Shown one piece after another: positions 52,036 through 60,547 of a stretch of DNA of 64,000 nucleotides (position 1 is its first letter; each line of letters opens with the position of its first letter). This DNA comes from Flavobacteriales bacterium (GTDB lineage: Bacteria; Bacteroidota; Bacteroidia; Flavobacteriales_F; PHOS-HE28). Both the position numbers and the translations under genes were made by a program. The notes under the pieces were generated by a model. That model searched no databases. It was not told the origin of the DNA and saw nothing but the letters and a program-made list of their open reading frames with translations. The stretch lies in contig JAIOIH010000042.1 of the NCBI GenBank assembly GCA_019912395.1, positions 170,100-234,099 of the forward strand. The letters run 5' to 3'.

Positions 52036-53388
52036 ATGAGCACTCAAACCCAAACCAACCCCGCCGAGATCCTCAAGGAGAACCTCGAGCACACTATCTT
52101 CAGCTGGAACAAGCAAGGCGGCCTCAACCCGCTCAATATCGAGAGCGCCAAGGGCATCTACCTGCATACCCGCGACGGCAAGAAGATCATCGACTTCAGC
52201 TCACAGCTGATGAACGTGAACATCGGCCACGGGCACCCGAAAGTGGCCGAAGCCGTAGCCAAGCAGATGGCCGAAGTGAGCTACGTGTACCCCGGTATGA
52301 TCACTGAGGCGCGGGGTAGGCTGGGCAAGACGCTTAGTGAGATTACACCTGGCACGCTCAACCGTACCTTCTTCACCAACGGCGGAGCCGATGCGATCGA
52401 GAATGCGATCAAGCTGGCCCGACTTTATACCGGCAGGCATAAGATCATCACGCTCTACCGCAGCTACCACGGCGCTACATATGGCGCGCTTTCCGCAGGC
52501 GGCGATCCGCGTGGCTTGCCTTACGACAGCCAGGGAGCGCCCAACTTCATCCATGTGGAGAACCCGTACTTCTACCGCTGTCCGTGGAACAGCAAAACGC
52601 CGGAAGAATGCACCGAGCGCGCGTTGGCGAACATGGAGCGGGTGGTGAAATTCGAAGGACCGGAACACGTTGCGGCGATCCTGATGGAAGGCGAAAGCGG
52701 CTCCAGCGGTTGCATCAAATATCCTCCCGGATACTGGAAAGGCGTGAAGGCCATCGCGGACAAGTACGGCATCCTCACCATCTGTGATGAAGTGATGAGC
52801 GGCTTCGGGCGCACCGGCAAATGGTTCGGCATCGACCATCACGGTGTGGTACCTGACATCCTCTGTATGGCGAAGGGCCTTACGGCCGGCTACATCCCGC
52901 TTGGCGGCATCATCGTACGCGAGGAGATCATCAAGCACTTCGAGGACAAGCCGCTGCCTATCGGACTGACGTACAGCGCCCACGCAGTGGCCTGCGCTGC
53001 TGCCAATGCGGTGATCGACGTCTACAGGGACGAGAACTTGATCGACAACGCTGCGCGCATGGGCAAGTATGTGGAGAAGCGCGTGGCTGAGCTAACGCAG
53101 AAACACCCGAGCATCGGCGACTTCCGCAACACGGGACTGTTGGGCTGCATTGAACTGGTGAAGAACCGCAAGACCAAGGAGCCGATGGCCCCATGGAACG
53201 CAGGGCCCAACGACATGGCCGTGATGAGCAAAGTGGCCGCCAAGGTGGCGGAGCTGGGCATGTTCACCTTCGTGCGCTGGAACTGGATCTTCATCGCACC
53301 GCCATTGATCATTGACGAGGCCGGGATCGATGAGGGGATGGAGATCATCTCCAAGGCGATCGCGGTGGCGGACGAGGGGTGTGTTTAG
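52036..53388 (+). CDS. Class III PLP aminotransferase, probable beta-alanine transaminase
   Basis: The 450-aa class III enzyme has GGADAIENAIKLARLYTGRHKI, the aspartate in ILTICDEVMSGFGRTG and the PLP lysine in MAKGLTAGYIPLGG. The family moves an omega-amino group to pyruvate or 2-oxoglutarate. In this cluster the natural substrate is beta-alanine (or 3-aminoisobutyrate), giving the semialdehyde used by MmsA; that assignment is from context. The ATG is 15 bases after its promoter box. Confidence 0.88.
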   Translation: MSTQTQTNPAEILKENLEHTIFSWNKQGGLNPLNIESAKGIYLHTRDGKKIIDFSSQLMNVNIGHGHPKVAEAVAKQMAEVSYVYPGMITEARGRLGKTLSEITPGTLNRTFFTNGGADAIENAIKLARLYTGRHKIITLYRSYHGATYGALSAGGDPRGLPYDSQGAPNFIHVENPYFYRCPWNSKTPEECTERALANMERVVKFEGPEHVAAILMEGESGSSGCIKYPPGYWKGVKAIADKYGILTICDEVMSGFGRTGKWFGIDHHGVVPDILCMAKGLTAGYIPLGGIIVREEIIKHFEDKPLPIGLTYSAHAVACAAANAVIDVYRDENLIDNAARMGKYVEKRVAELTQKHPSIGDFRNTGLLGCIELVKNRKTKEPMAPWNAGPNDMAVMSKVAAKVAELGMFTFVRWNWIFIAPPLIIDEAGIDEGMEIISKAIAVADEGCV

Positions 53389-53405
53389 GGCGCACACTTC
53401 TGAAT

Positions 53406-53687
53406 ATGAAGGATATTGAGAAGCACGGTGGGCTGTGGGTTGGAGGCACCCCAGACGAGTTGGTCTTTGAGCAATTTGAACCGGCGCTTGACTTGATCCT
53501 TGCTGTTTGGCGCACTCGAACCGGACTCTACCTCGCCTCGATTTTTGAGAAATCATACGACTATAGAATGACCATTCCGACTTTGAGTGAACGCCGTCCA
53601 TCAGGCTGGTTCGCAAATGAAGAAGAAGCACGTAAGTACCTGAAGGAACGAATCGAGGAGAATTTTTCCGGTGACAAACTCGTGTGA
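53406..53687 (+). CDS. Hypothetical protein, 93 aa
   Basis: The protein MKDIEKHGGLWVGGTPDELV... is soluble and acidic at its C-terminus (EEEARKYLKERIEENF). I do not recognise a family. Base composition falls visibly from here to about 54100 compared with the neighbouring genes, which fits recent transfer. It follows the aminotransferase by 17 bases but is probably not part of the pathway. Confidence 0.55.
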   Translation: MKDIEKHGGLWVGGTPDELVFEQFEPALDLILAVWRTRTGLYLASIFEKSYDYRMTIPTLSERRPSGWFANEEEARKYLKERIEENFSGDKLV

Positions 53688-53804
53688 ATTGATTCGGACT
53701 TGACCCCTCTCTTCGCTTCAGATCGCACTCGTAGTTGCTTGTCCTCGCCTCCCTTATCTTGACCAAAGTCCGATCGACGGAAAGCGCGTCAACGTTGCTA
53801 GGCC

Positions 53805-53927
53805 ATGAGCAAGGGAGAACTACTGATCTACTAGACCAAGGACGGCTTCACGCAAGTATGTGTGAAACGGGAGGATGAGACTATTGGGTTGAATCAGAAC
53901 CAGATGGCCGAGCCGTTCCAAACTCAC
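53805..53927 (+). pseudogene. RhuM-family N-terminal fragment with internal stop
   Basis: An ATG at 53805 gives MSKGELLIY, then an in-frame TAG (53832-53834, probably from CAG), then TKDGFTQVCVKREDETIGLN and QNQMAEPFQTH. This resembles the RhuM N-terminus I recall ('MSKGEIILY.T.DG.T.I.VRLEDETVWLTQAQMAELFQ'). The similarity stops near 53927. A fragment like the RhuM C-terminus is found at 55195, beyond the epimerase gene. RhuM proteins are accessory proteins of unclear function. Confidence 0.6.
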
Positions 53928-53929
53928 TG

Positions 53930-54167
53930 CGCTGATCACGGCCAAGGCACGCGCCAAAAGATCGGGATGGGAAGTGATCGATGAGTTCCTCTTCGACGAC
54001 AAGAACTACTTCACCTTTGCATTTGATATGGGTCGTTCCGTTTTGAAGTGATCGAGCGAAGAGGTGCCATCGTCAGGGACGACACTCTAGCGCATTACAT
54101 TGGACTGGATGCCCGACCCTTCGAAATGTCCGAGCCCACTTACGGTGAACACTACCACAGTCCCCTG
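53930..54167 (+). pseudogene. Unidentified frameshifted fragment ahead of the epimerase gene
   Basis: One frame reads LITAKARAKRSGWEVIDEFL and FDDKNYFTFAFDMG up to a stop at about 54050. A neighbouring frame then goes on as RFEVIERRGAIVRDDTLAHY and IGLDARPFEMSEP up to the epimerase start. Together they look like one protein broken by a frameshift. I do not recognise it. Confidence 0.35.
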
Positions 54168-55184
54168 ATGAACCCCAAGCTCAGTGTATTGCTAACGGGT
54201 GCTGCAGGATCAGTAGGCATAGAAGTACTGCGACAACTGCATCTATCCGGGAAGTATCGTGTCACTGCTTTTGAGATCCGAACACGTGATGCTGTCAGGG
54301 CGCTTTGGCCCTTTCGGAATGAGGTGGAGGTCATCCATGGCGATATCACCAATGCGCAGGATATAGAGTCCGCCTGCAAGGAAAAGGATGTCGTGATCCA
54401 CCTGGCCGCGCTCATTCCACCGGCAGCGGACGAGAAGCCGGAACTCGCCTATCAGGTGAACGTCGGAGGCACTGAGAATTTGATCCGGGCCTTGGAGGAA
54501 CATTCGCCGAAGGCCTTTCTCCTATACAGCTCATCCGTCTCCATCTATGGCGACCGAGTGGCCGAGCCCAACATCCGGGTAAGCGATCCGGCCAAGCCCA
54601 GCGCGAGGGATGAGTATGCGTTGACCAAGATCGCTGCCGAGGAACTGATCCAGAAGAGCAAGCTCAGCTGGAGCATTTTCAGGCTCGGAGCGGTAATGGG
54701 TCGGCACAAGATCACCAAGCTGATGTTCCATCAACCCCTGAACACCTCCTTTGAGCTTGTGACGCGGGAGGACACCGCTCGGGCTTTCGTCAATGCCATT
54801 GAAAAGCGGGATCAGCTTTCCGGCAGGATCTTCAACTTGGGGGGAGGCGAAAAGTGCCGATCCAGCTATGAGGAGTTCTTGGAACGATCGTTCGAGATAG
54901 CGGGACTGGGGAAGCTCGACTTCGCTCCAAAGAGCTTTGCGGAGAAGAACTTTCATTGCGCCTACTATGCGGACGGTGATGAGCTGGAGAACATCCTTCA
55001 CTTCAGGCGGGACACGCTGGATAGCTATTTCCAGAGAGAGCGGGAGAAGACCTCGGCTGCTCGCAAAGTGATCACCTCAATTCTCAGGAAGCCGATCAAG
55101 TACTTCATGCAAAGGAGCTCTGAACCCTTACGGGCATTCAGGACCAAGGATGTGAAGGAGAGCCAGCATTACTTCCACACCTAG
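54168..55184 (+). CDS. NAD-dependent epimerase/dehydratase (extended SDR)
   Basis: The 338-aa protein has the Rossmann motif LLTGAAGSVG at residues 8-17, DITNAQDIESAC, HLAALIPPA and the extended C-terminal substrate part with LYSSSVSIYGD. The YxxxK pair is in YALTKIAAEEL. It probably acts on an NDP-sugar or a similar nucleoside-linked substrate. ATG at 54168 is the normal SDR start; the frame stays open upstream, where it overlaps the fragment described separately. It lies between two pieces of a split rhuM gene. Confidence 0.82.
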   Translation: MNPKLSVLLTGAAGSVGIEVLRQLHLSGKYRVTAFEIRTRDAVRALWPFRNEVEVIHGDITNAQDIESACKEKDVVIHLAALIPPAADEKPELAYQVNVGGTENLIRALEEHSPKAFLLYSSSVSIYGDRVAEPNIRVSDPAKPSARDEYALTKIAAEELIQKSKLSWSIFRLGAVMGRHKITKLMFHQPLNTSFELVTREDTARAFVNAIEKRDQLSGRIFNLGGGEKCRSSYEEFLERSFEIAGLGKLDFAPKSFAEKNFHCAYYADGDELENILHFRRDTLDSYFQREREKTSAARKVITSILRKPIKYFMQRSSEPLRAFRTKDVKESQHYFHT

Positions 55185-55194
55185 TGGATCCTGT

Positions 55195-55368
55195 GATACG
55201 CTTGAACATGCGGAATTCGAGAAGTACAGCAAAGCGCAGGAAGCATCGCAACCGGACGAGCTGGAGAAGGCGATGAAGCGGTTGAAGCGGAAGGCCATGG
55301 CCCACCGCCGCCACTGTATTGACCCAAGCCGGGTGGATCAATTGAGGGCTTGTTCACTCCGAAGGTAG
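55195..55368 (+). pseudogene. RhuM-like C-terminal fragment
   Basis: A frame with no start reads DTLEHAEFEKYSKAQEASQP and DELEKAMKRLKRK, ending at TAG 55366-55368. It resembles the RhuM C-terminus, which I recall as 'HAE.EFEKYR..QD..FESDFD..VKRL'. With the N-terminal piece at 53805 it suggests one rhuM gene interrupted by about 1.3 kb. Confidence 0.5.
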
Positions 55369-55418
55369 CCGTGGTCTGCAACTGTGTGAACACATCCGGA
55401 TTCGTTTGGGCCGGTGAA

Positions 55419-55426
55419 TAGATTTG
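55419..55426 (+). promoter_or_regulatory. Promoter -7 element of the HD gene
   Basis: TAGATTTG is an exact TAnnTTTG match, ending five bases before the ATG at 55432. Confidence 0.55.
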
Positions 55427-55431
55427 CATGA

Positions 55432-56058
55432 ATGGACCAACCTGCCGCCGAGATCTTCATCCTTTCGAAGCTCCGCCACGGACTACCGAAGGAGCGCACC
55501 TACCATAATTTCAACCATACGCTGGACGTGTATCGTTCCGCGGTGGCAATAGCCGCGCAGGAGGACATTGAAGGGCTGGACCTCGACCTGTTGCGCACGG
55601 CTGCCCTGTACCACGACGCCGGATTCCTGATCGGACCTCATGAACATGAAATGGCCAGCTGCGCCCTGGCTCGTGAGGGGCTGCCACAATTTGGCTACAC
55701 GGAAGAGATGATCGAGCGCGTCTGTTCAATGGTGATGGCCACCAAGTTGCCCCAAAAACCAAGCGACCTGCTGGGGGAGATCCTTTGCGACGCGGACCTC
55801 GATTACCTCGGGCGCTCGGACTTCTTCAGGATCGGTACGACCCTGTTCTGGGAATTCCTGTATGATGGAGTGGTAAAGAACGAACGAGAATGGAATGAGC
55901 TCCAGGTGCGCTTCCTGGGATCTCATACCTACTTCACCACGACAAGCCGTGCGGAACGGGAGCCCATCAAGCAGCAACATCTGCAACGGATCAAGTCGTG
56001 GCTGGCGGAAAATGAGGGCCCCGGCGTTTCCGAACGCTTTGTCCCGCTTTGGACGTGA
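55432..56058 (+). CDS. HD-domain phosphohydrolase
   Basis: The 208-aa protein is an HD domain over its whole length: YHNFNHTLDVYRSAV (first His), AALYHDAGFLIGPHEHEMA (HD pair), and ILCDADLDYLGRSDFF (late Asp). This pattern resembles the HD half of the PPK1 fusion at 1362 and domains I associate with Pycsar effectors, but it has no membrane tail. The substrate is unknown. It is preceded by an exact TAnnTTTG box and lies between the rhuM remnant and the permease gene, so it could belong to either the transferred stretch or the pathway. Confidence 0.85.
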   Translation: MDQPAAEIFILSKLRHGLPKERTYHNFNHTLDVYRSAVAIAAQEDIEGLDLDLLRTAALYHDAGFLIGPHEHEMASCALAREGLPQFGYTEEMIERVCSMVMATKLPQKPSDLLGEILCDADLDYLGRSDFFRIGTTLFWEFLYDGVVKNEREWNELQVRFLGSHTYFTTTSRAEREPIKQQHLQRIKSWLAENEGPGVSERFVPLWT

Positions 56059-56128
56059 TGAACACGATGTTGGCCTTGATCACGAAGTTCCGTCGACCTA
56101 TGGAGTAATCGCCACCTTCGCTTCCCGA

Positions 56129-57796
56129 ATGTCCGACCTCTCCAACTCCCCCCTCTACAGCCCTGACCTGGCACCGATCCCCGCCAACAAGCGCACGTGG
56201 AGCAAGTGGAATCTCGCGGCGTTGTGGGTGGGCATGGCGGTATGTATCCCCACGTACATCCTGGCCTCGTACATGATGCGTGCGGGTTTGAGCTGGCAGG
56301 CGGCGCTCACGATCATCGGCTTGGCCAACCTGGTGATCACCATTCCGATGGTGCTGAATGGCCATGCCGGTGTGAAGTATGGCATTCCATTTCCGGTGCA
56401 GGGACGAGCGGCGTTCGGTACGCTCGGCGTGCATATTCCCAGCGTTGTGCGGGCCATTGTGGCCTGTGGCTGGTTCGGCGTGCAGACGTGGATCGGCGGC
56501 TTGGCGATCTATTCCATTTGGAACGCCGCGACGGGCGCAGTGGGCGATCCGGGGTTGGGTGTGGGCAAGTTCATCGCCTTCGGAATCTTCTGGTTGATCC
56601 AGATCTGGTTCATCTGGCGCGGCACGGAAAGCATCAAATGGCTGGAGACCTGGGCAGCTCCGATCCTGATCATCATTGGCCTGGTGCTGATCGGTTGGGG
56701 AATGGTGAAGGTCGGTGGGTTCGCTGAAGCGTTGAAGCAAGGGAAGCAGTTGCAGCAGGCCACGGTCACCGTGCTGCCCGATGCCGATGGTCCCGGTCGC
56801 ACCTTGGGACTTACTCCGTTGCTGAACCTCGACGGCACTGCGAAGGCCACGCAGTATCGTATCCTTCACCCTGATCAACGAGTAGGCATGCCAAGCAACT
56901 GGACTCCGATCACCGGGCCACGTACGCAGGTCGCCATCGGCATGGATCCACGGGTGCACGTGCAGTTCAAGGATACGGATGGGAACGAGTCGAGCGTGAT
57001 CGAAGTGCAAGCGGACAAACCCAACTGTGAAGGGGTGGGCCTCTGGAGCTACGTGCTATGGTTCACCGCGATGGTGGGCTTTTGGGCCACCATGTCGATC
57101 AGCATTTCGGACATTACCCGGTTCGCGAAGAGCCAGAAGGACCAGTTGGTGGGGCAGTTCGTCGGGCTTCCGGGCACGATGATCTTTTACTCCTTCGTCG
57201 CGGTCTTCGTCACCAGCGCGGCCGTGATCGCATTCAAGGACGTGCTCATTGCCGAAGATGCACCGTGGGATCCCGTAACGTTGATCAGCAAGTTCAAGAG
57301 TCCCGGCGTGGTGATCTTCGCTCAAGTGGCCATGCTGATCGCCACGCTCAGCACCAACATCGCGGCGAACGTGATCGCTCCGGCGAACGCCTTCAGCAAC
57401 ATCTTTCCAAAGAAGGTGAGCTTCCGCATGGGCGGCGTGATCGCAGGTTTGATCGGCATCGTGATCTGTCCGTGGTGGCTGCTGGATGAGATCAGTGGCA
57501 TCCTCATCTTCGTGAGCGGCTTGCTCGGGCCAGTCCTCGGCATCCTGCTGTGCGACTATTTCGTGATACGAAAACGCACGCTGTCGGTGCCCGACCTCTA
57601 TGCGGTCAACGGCAAGTACACGTTCACCTCCGGCTTCAACTTGGTAGCCGTGTTCGCCCTCGTCTGCGGTGTGCTCGTGGCATTGGTCGGCTACTGGGTG
57701 AAACCGTTGGAAGTGCTGTATGAACTCTCGTGGTTCAGTGGCTTCGCGGTGGCCTTCCTGGTGTATGCGATCGGCATGCGCGGCCGGGACCGGTAG
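56129..57796 (+). CDS. NCS1-family nucleobase:cation symporter
   Basis: The 555-aa permease has about twelve membrane spans. Family motifs include NLVITIPMVLNGHAGVKYGI and PFPVQGRAAFG, VACGWFGVQTWIGG, and TAMVGFWATMSISISDITRF. It is the probable importer of uracil, thymine or a related substrate for the pathway. Between about residues 197 and 303 there is a polar, extracytoplasmic insertion (DADGPGRTLGLTP ... DKPNCEG) about 85 residues longer than I expect for NCS1. ATG at 56129 starts the conserved N-terminus (MSDLSNSPLYSPDLAPIP). Confidence 0.88.
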   Translation: MSDLSNSPLYSPDLAPIPANKRTWSKWNLAALWVGMAVCIPTYILASYMMRAGLSWQAALTIIGLANLVITIPMVLNGHAGVKYGIPFPVQGRAAFGTLGVHIPSVVRAIVACGWFGVQTWIGGLAIYSIWNAATGAVGDPGLGVGKFIAFGIFWLIQIWFIWRGTESIKWLETWAAPILIIIGLVLIGWGMVKVGGFAEALKQGKQLQQATVTVLPDADGPGRTLGLTPLLNLDGTAKATQYRILHPDQRVGMPSNWTPITGPRTQVAIGMDPRVHVQFKDTDGNESSVIEVQADKPNCEGVGLWSYVLWFTAMVGFWATMSISISDITRFAKSQKDQLVGQFVGLPGTMIFYSFVAVFVTSAAVIAFKDVLIAEDAPWDPVTLISKFKSPGVVIFAQVAMLIATLSTNIAANVIAPANAFSNIFPKKVSFRMGGVIAGLIGIVICPWWLLDEISGILIFVSGLLGPVLGILLCDYFVIRKRTLSVPDLYAVNGKYTFTSGFNLVAVFALVCGVLVALVGYWVKPLEVLYELSWFSGFAVAFLVYAIGMRGRDR

Positions 57797-57924
57797 TGTG
57801 CCATTCCAAGGTGGCATCACGCATGTGCTCCTGTTGAAATATGCAATTGAACGCGTGGTCCTTTGCGGAGGACAACTACCTTTTCAGCGCATTCGACATT
57901 GCCATCAAACAATACGATCACACC

Positions 57925-59304
57925 ATGGGCCTACTGATCAAGAACGGAACCGTAGTCACCGCCGCCGACTTCCACCGCGCCGATGTCCTCATCGAAGGCG
58001 AACACGTAAAGGCCATCGGCCACGACCTTAAAGCAGATGGTGCAGAGGTCGTCGATGCGAAAGGAATGTTCGTAATGCCCGGCGGCATCGATCCGCACGT
58101 GCATTTGGACATGCCGTTCATGGGCACGTTCAGCAGCGATGATTATTCCACCGGTACACTCGCCGCATTGCACGGCGGCACCACCACGGTGATCGACTTC
58201 ATCCTGCAAACGCAGGGTAAGAGCTTGCGTCATGCGCTGGAGACCTGGCAGGGCCGCATGAACGGCAACCTCTTCGGCGACCTCAGCTGGCACATGGCCG
58301 TCACCGACTTCAACGACGACACGAAGAAGGAGGTGAAGGAGATGATCGAGCAGGAAGGCATCACCAGCTTCAAGACCTTCATGGCGTACAAGGGCGCGCT
58401 GATGATCGACGACCGCCAGATGGTGGGCCTGATGAACGAGGTGAAGGCGCACGGCGGCATCGTCACCGTGCATGCGACCAACGGCGATATGATCGACTTC
58501 CTGGTGCAGAAGCACCGCACGGAAGGCAAGCTCTCGCCGCTCTACCACTACCTCAGCCAACCGGAGATCACCGAGGCCGAAGCCACGGGCCGTTTCGCCG
58601 ACATGGCTTCCTACACCGGTGTGCCCGCGTACATCGTACACATGACCTGCGAAGGCGCGCTCAACCATGTGCGCGAAGCCGCGCGCCGCAACCAGCGCGT
58701 GCTCGCCGAGACCTGCATCCAGTACCTGCTGCTGGATGCCTCGCTCTATGAAAAGCCCGATGGTGCCAAGTGGGTGATGAGCCCGCCGCTGCGCGAAAAG
58801 AAAGACCAGGCCGCACTGTGGGGCGCGATCGACCAAGGCACCGTGCAAGTGGTGGCCACCGATCACTGTCCGTTCAGCATGGAGCAAAAAGCCATGGGCA
58901 AGGATGATTTTTCAAAGATCCCCAACGGCCACCCGGCCATCGAGCATCGCATGGAATTGCTCTTCAGCGAAGGCGTGAACAAGAAGCGCATCACCGTGAA
59001 CAAGTTCGTGGAAGTCACGGCAACGAATCCCGCGAAGATCTTCGGCATGTTCCCCCGAAAAGGCACCATCGGCATCGGCAGCGACGCGGACATCATCCTC
59101 TTCGACCCCAATGAAAAGCACACGCTGAGCGCCAAGACCCACCACATGAACACCGACTACAGCGGCTACGAGGGCATGCAGCTCACCGGCAAAGTGAAGA
59201 CCACGATCCTGCGCGGACAGGTGGCGGTACACAACGGGGAGGTGAAGATCAAGAAGGGGTACGGGCAGTTCGTGAAGCGGAACAAGGTTAGTGGGATGCT
59301 TTGA
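57925..59304 (+). CDS. hydA: Dihydropyrimidinase / hydantoinase
   Basis: The 459-aa cyclic amidohydrolase opens dihydrouracil to N-carbamoyl-beta-alanine. Metal ligands are visible: HVH in DPHVHLDM, the carboxylated lysine in TSFKTFMAYKG, H in VTVHATNG, H in IVHMTCEGAL, and D in ATDHCPFS. ATG at 57925 gives the family N-terminus MGLLIKNGTVV; an upstream in-frame extension of 28 codons (from 57841) has no family support. A 226-base intergenic repeat separates it from the next pathway gene. Confidence 0.93.
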   Translation: MGLLIKNGTVVTAADFHRADVLIEGEHVKAIGHDLKADGAEVVDAKGMFVMPGGIDPHVHLDMPFMGTFSSDDYSTGTLAALHGGTTTVIDFILQTQGKSLRHALETWQGRMNGNLFGDLSWHMAVTDFNDDTKKEVKEMIEQEGITSFKTFMAYKGALMIDDRQMVGLMNEVKAHGGIVTVHATNGDMIDFLVQKHRTEGKLSPLYHYLSQPEITEAEATGRFADMASYTGVPAYIVHMTCEGALNHVREAARRNQRVLAETCIQYLLLDASLYEKPDGAKWVMSPPLREKKDQAALWGAIDQGTVQVVATDHCPFSMEQKAMGKDDFSKIPNGHPAIEHRMELLFSEGVNKKRITVNKFVEVTATNPAKIFGMFPRKGTIGIGSDADIILFDPNEKHTLSAKTHHMNTDYSGYEGMQLTGKVKTTILRGQVAVHNGEVKIKKGYGQFVKRNKVSGML

Positions 59305-59311
59305 TGGGGAT

Positions 59312-59517
59312 GGAACGCAGATGACGCGGATTGTTGTGATGAACGCAGATAAGGCACTTGGAAATGCCGCGCTTCGAACTGTTCTTCAAGGAAGTCCTAC
59401 TTTGAGGCCATGTAGGCTGATCTAGCTGGTCACCTAACTTCGAGGCTAAGCAGCAAGAGCAAAAAAACCACAAAAGTCAGATCAGCGCAGATCCCTCTTT
59501 CAGCGTCATCTGCGTTC
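59312..59517. repeat. AACGCAGATGACG-type intergenic inverted repeat
   Basis: The left arm (GGAACGCAGATGACGCGGAT, from 59312) and the right arm (CAGCGTCATCTGCGTTC, 59501-59517) are inverted copies, with further units (GAACGCAGATAAGG, ATCAGCGCAGATCC) inside. Same family as 51921-52011. No gene is seen in the 226 bases. Confidence 0.75.
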
Positions 59518-59530
59518 AAAACATCACGAA

Positions 59531-60397
59531 ATGCCAAGAATGATCAAGAGCGGCCTCATACAGATGAGCCTCCGGAAAACAGAAGGTGAAGGAACCATCC
59601 CCGAGATCATCGATGCGATGGTGCGGAAGCACATCCCGTACATCGAAAAGGCCGGCAAGGCGGGCGTGCAGATCCTGTGCTTGCAGGAGATCTTCAACAC
59701 GCCGTACTTCTGTCCCGGCCAGGACAAGAAGTGGTACGAAAGCGCGGAAAGCGTGCCCGGCCCCACCACCGAGCTGATGCAGACCTACGCCAAGAAGTAC
59801 AACATGGTCATCATCGTTCCGATCTATGAGAAGGAGCAACCCGGCGTGCTGTACAACACGGCCGCAGTGATCGACGCGGACGGCACCTACCTCGGCAAAT
59901 ACCGCAAGAACCACATCCCGCACACCACCGGTTTCTGGGAGAAGTTCTTCTTCAAGCCCGGCAACTTGGGCTATCCCGTCTTCCAAACGAAGTACGCGAA
60001 AGTGGGTGTGTACATCTGCTACGACAGGCACTTCCCGGATGGCGCACGCTGCCTCGGATTGAACGGCGCGGAGATCGTCTACAACCCATCCGCAACAGTG
60101 GCCGGCCTCAGCGAATACCTCTGGAAGTTGGAGCAACCGGCACACGCGGCCGCGAACGGTTACTTCATGGGCTGCATCAATCGCGTAGGCGAAGAGAAGC
60201 CTTGGAACCTCGGCAAGTTTTACGGACAGAGCTACTTCGTGGACCCCCGCGGACAGATCTTCGCACAAGCATCCCGCGACGACGATGAACTGCTGATCGC
60301 CGACTTCGACTTGGACATGATCGAGGAGGTGCGGAGCACGTGGCAGTTTTACCGGGATAGAAGGCCGGAGACTTACGGGAGGTTGGTGGAATTGTGA
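59531..60397 (+). CDS. Beta-ureidopropionase (nitrilase superfamily)
   Basis: The 288-aa C-N hydrolase converts N-carbamoyl-beta-alanine to beta-alanine, CO2 and ammonia. The Glu-Lys-Cys triad is seen as E in CLQEIFN, K in GKYRKNHIP, and C in YICYDRHFP. The sequence around FYGQSYFVDPRGQI and the DMIEEVRSTWQFYRDRRPE ending favour the ureidopropionase/carbamoylase branch. It follows the dihydropyrimidinase gene, as expected for the pathway. Confidence 0.92.
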   Translation: MPRMIKSGLIQMSLRKTEGEGTIPEIIDAMVRKHIPYIEKAGKAGVQILCLQEIFNTPYFCPGQDKKWYESAESVPGPTTELMQTYAKKYNMVIIVPIYEKEQPGVLYNTAAVIDADGTYLGKYRKNHIPHTTGFWEKFFFKPGNLGYPVFQTKYAKVGVYICYDRHFPDGARCLGLNGAEIVYNPSATVAGLSEYLWKLEQPAHAAANGYFMGCINRVGEEKPWNLGKFYGQSYFVDPRGQIFAQASRDDDELLIADFDLDMIEEVRSTWQFYRDRRPETYGRLVEL

Positions 60398-60401
60398 AGA
60401 T

Positions 60402-60430
60402 GGTACTGGGTATAGGGTACCGAGTACCGC
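60402..60430. repeat. GTACC-type repeat, left of the four-helix-bundle gene
   Basis: GGTACTGGGTATAGGGTACC and GAGTACC units lie right after the beta-ureidopropionase stop. They are in inverse orientation to the units at 60493-60532. Confidence 0.65.
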
Positions 60431-60492
60431 GTAGCTGCCGACAGCAGGCGACGTTGACTGCGGACCAGAACGACCACGACCTTCAAAGCATT

Positions 60493-60532
60493 CGTACTCA
60501 ATCCCCGATACCCAGTACTCAGTACCTTGCCC
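60493..60532. repeat. GTACC-type repeat, just upstream of the four-helix-bundle gene
   Basis: Units read CGTACTCAATCCCCGATACC and CAGTACTCAGTACC, inverse to those at 60402-60430. They end 16 bases before the ATG at 60548. Confidence 0.65.
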
Positions 60533-60547
60533 TAAAACCCAACAACC

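Noticed and set aside
57841..57924. 28-codon N-terminal extension of the dihydropyrimidinase
   Set aside because: The frame is open but the extension has no family counterpart, and MGLLIKNGT at 57925 is the usual N-terminus.
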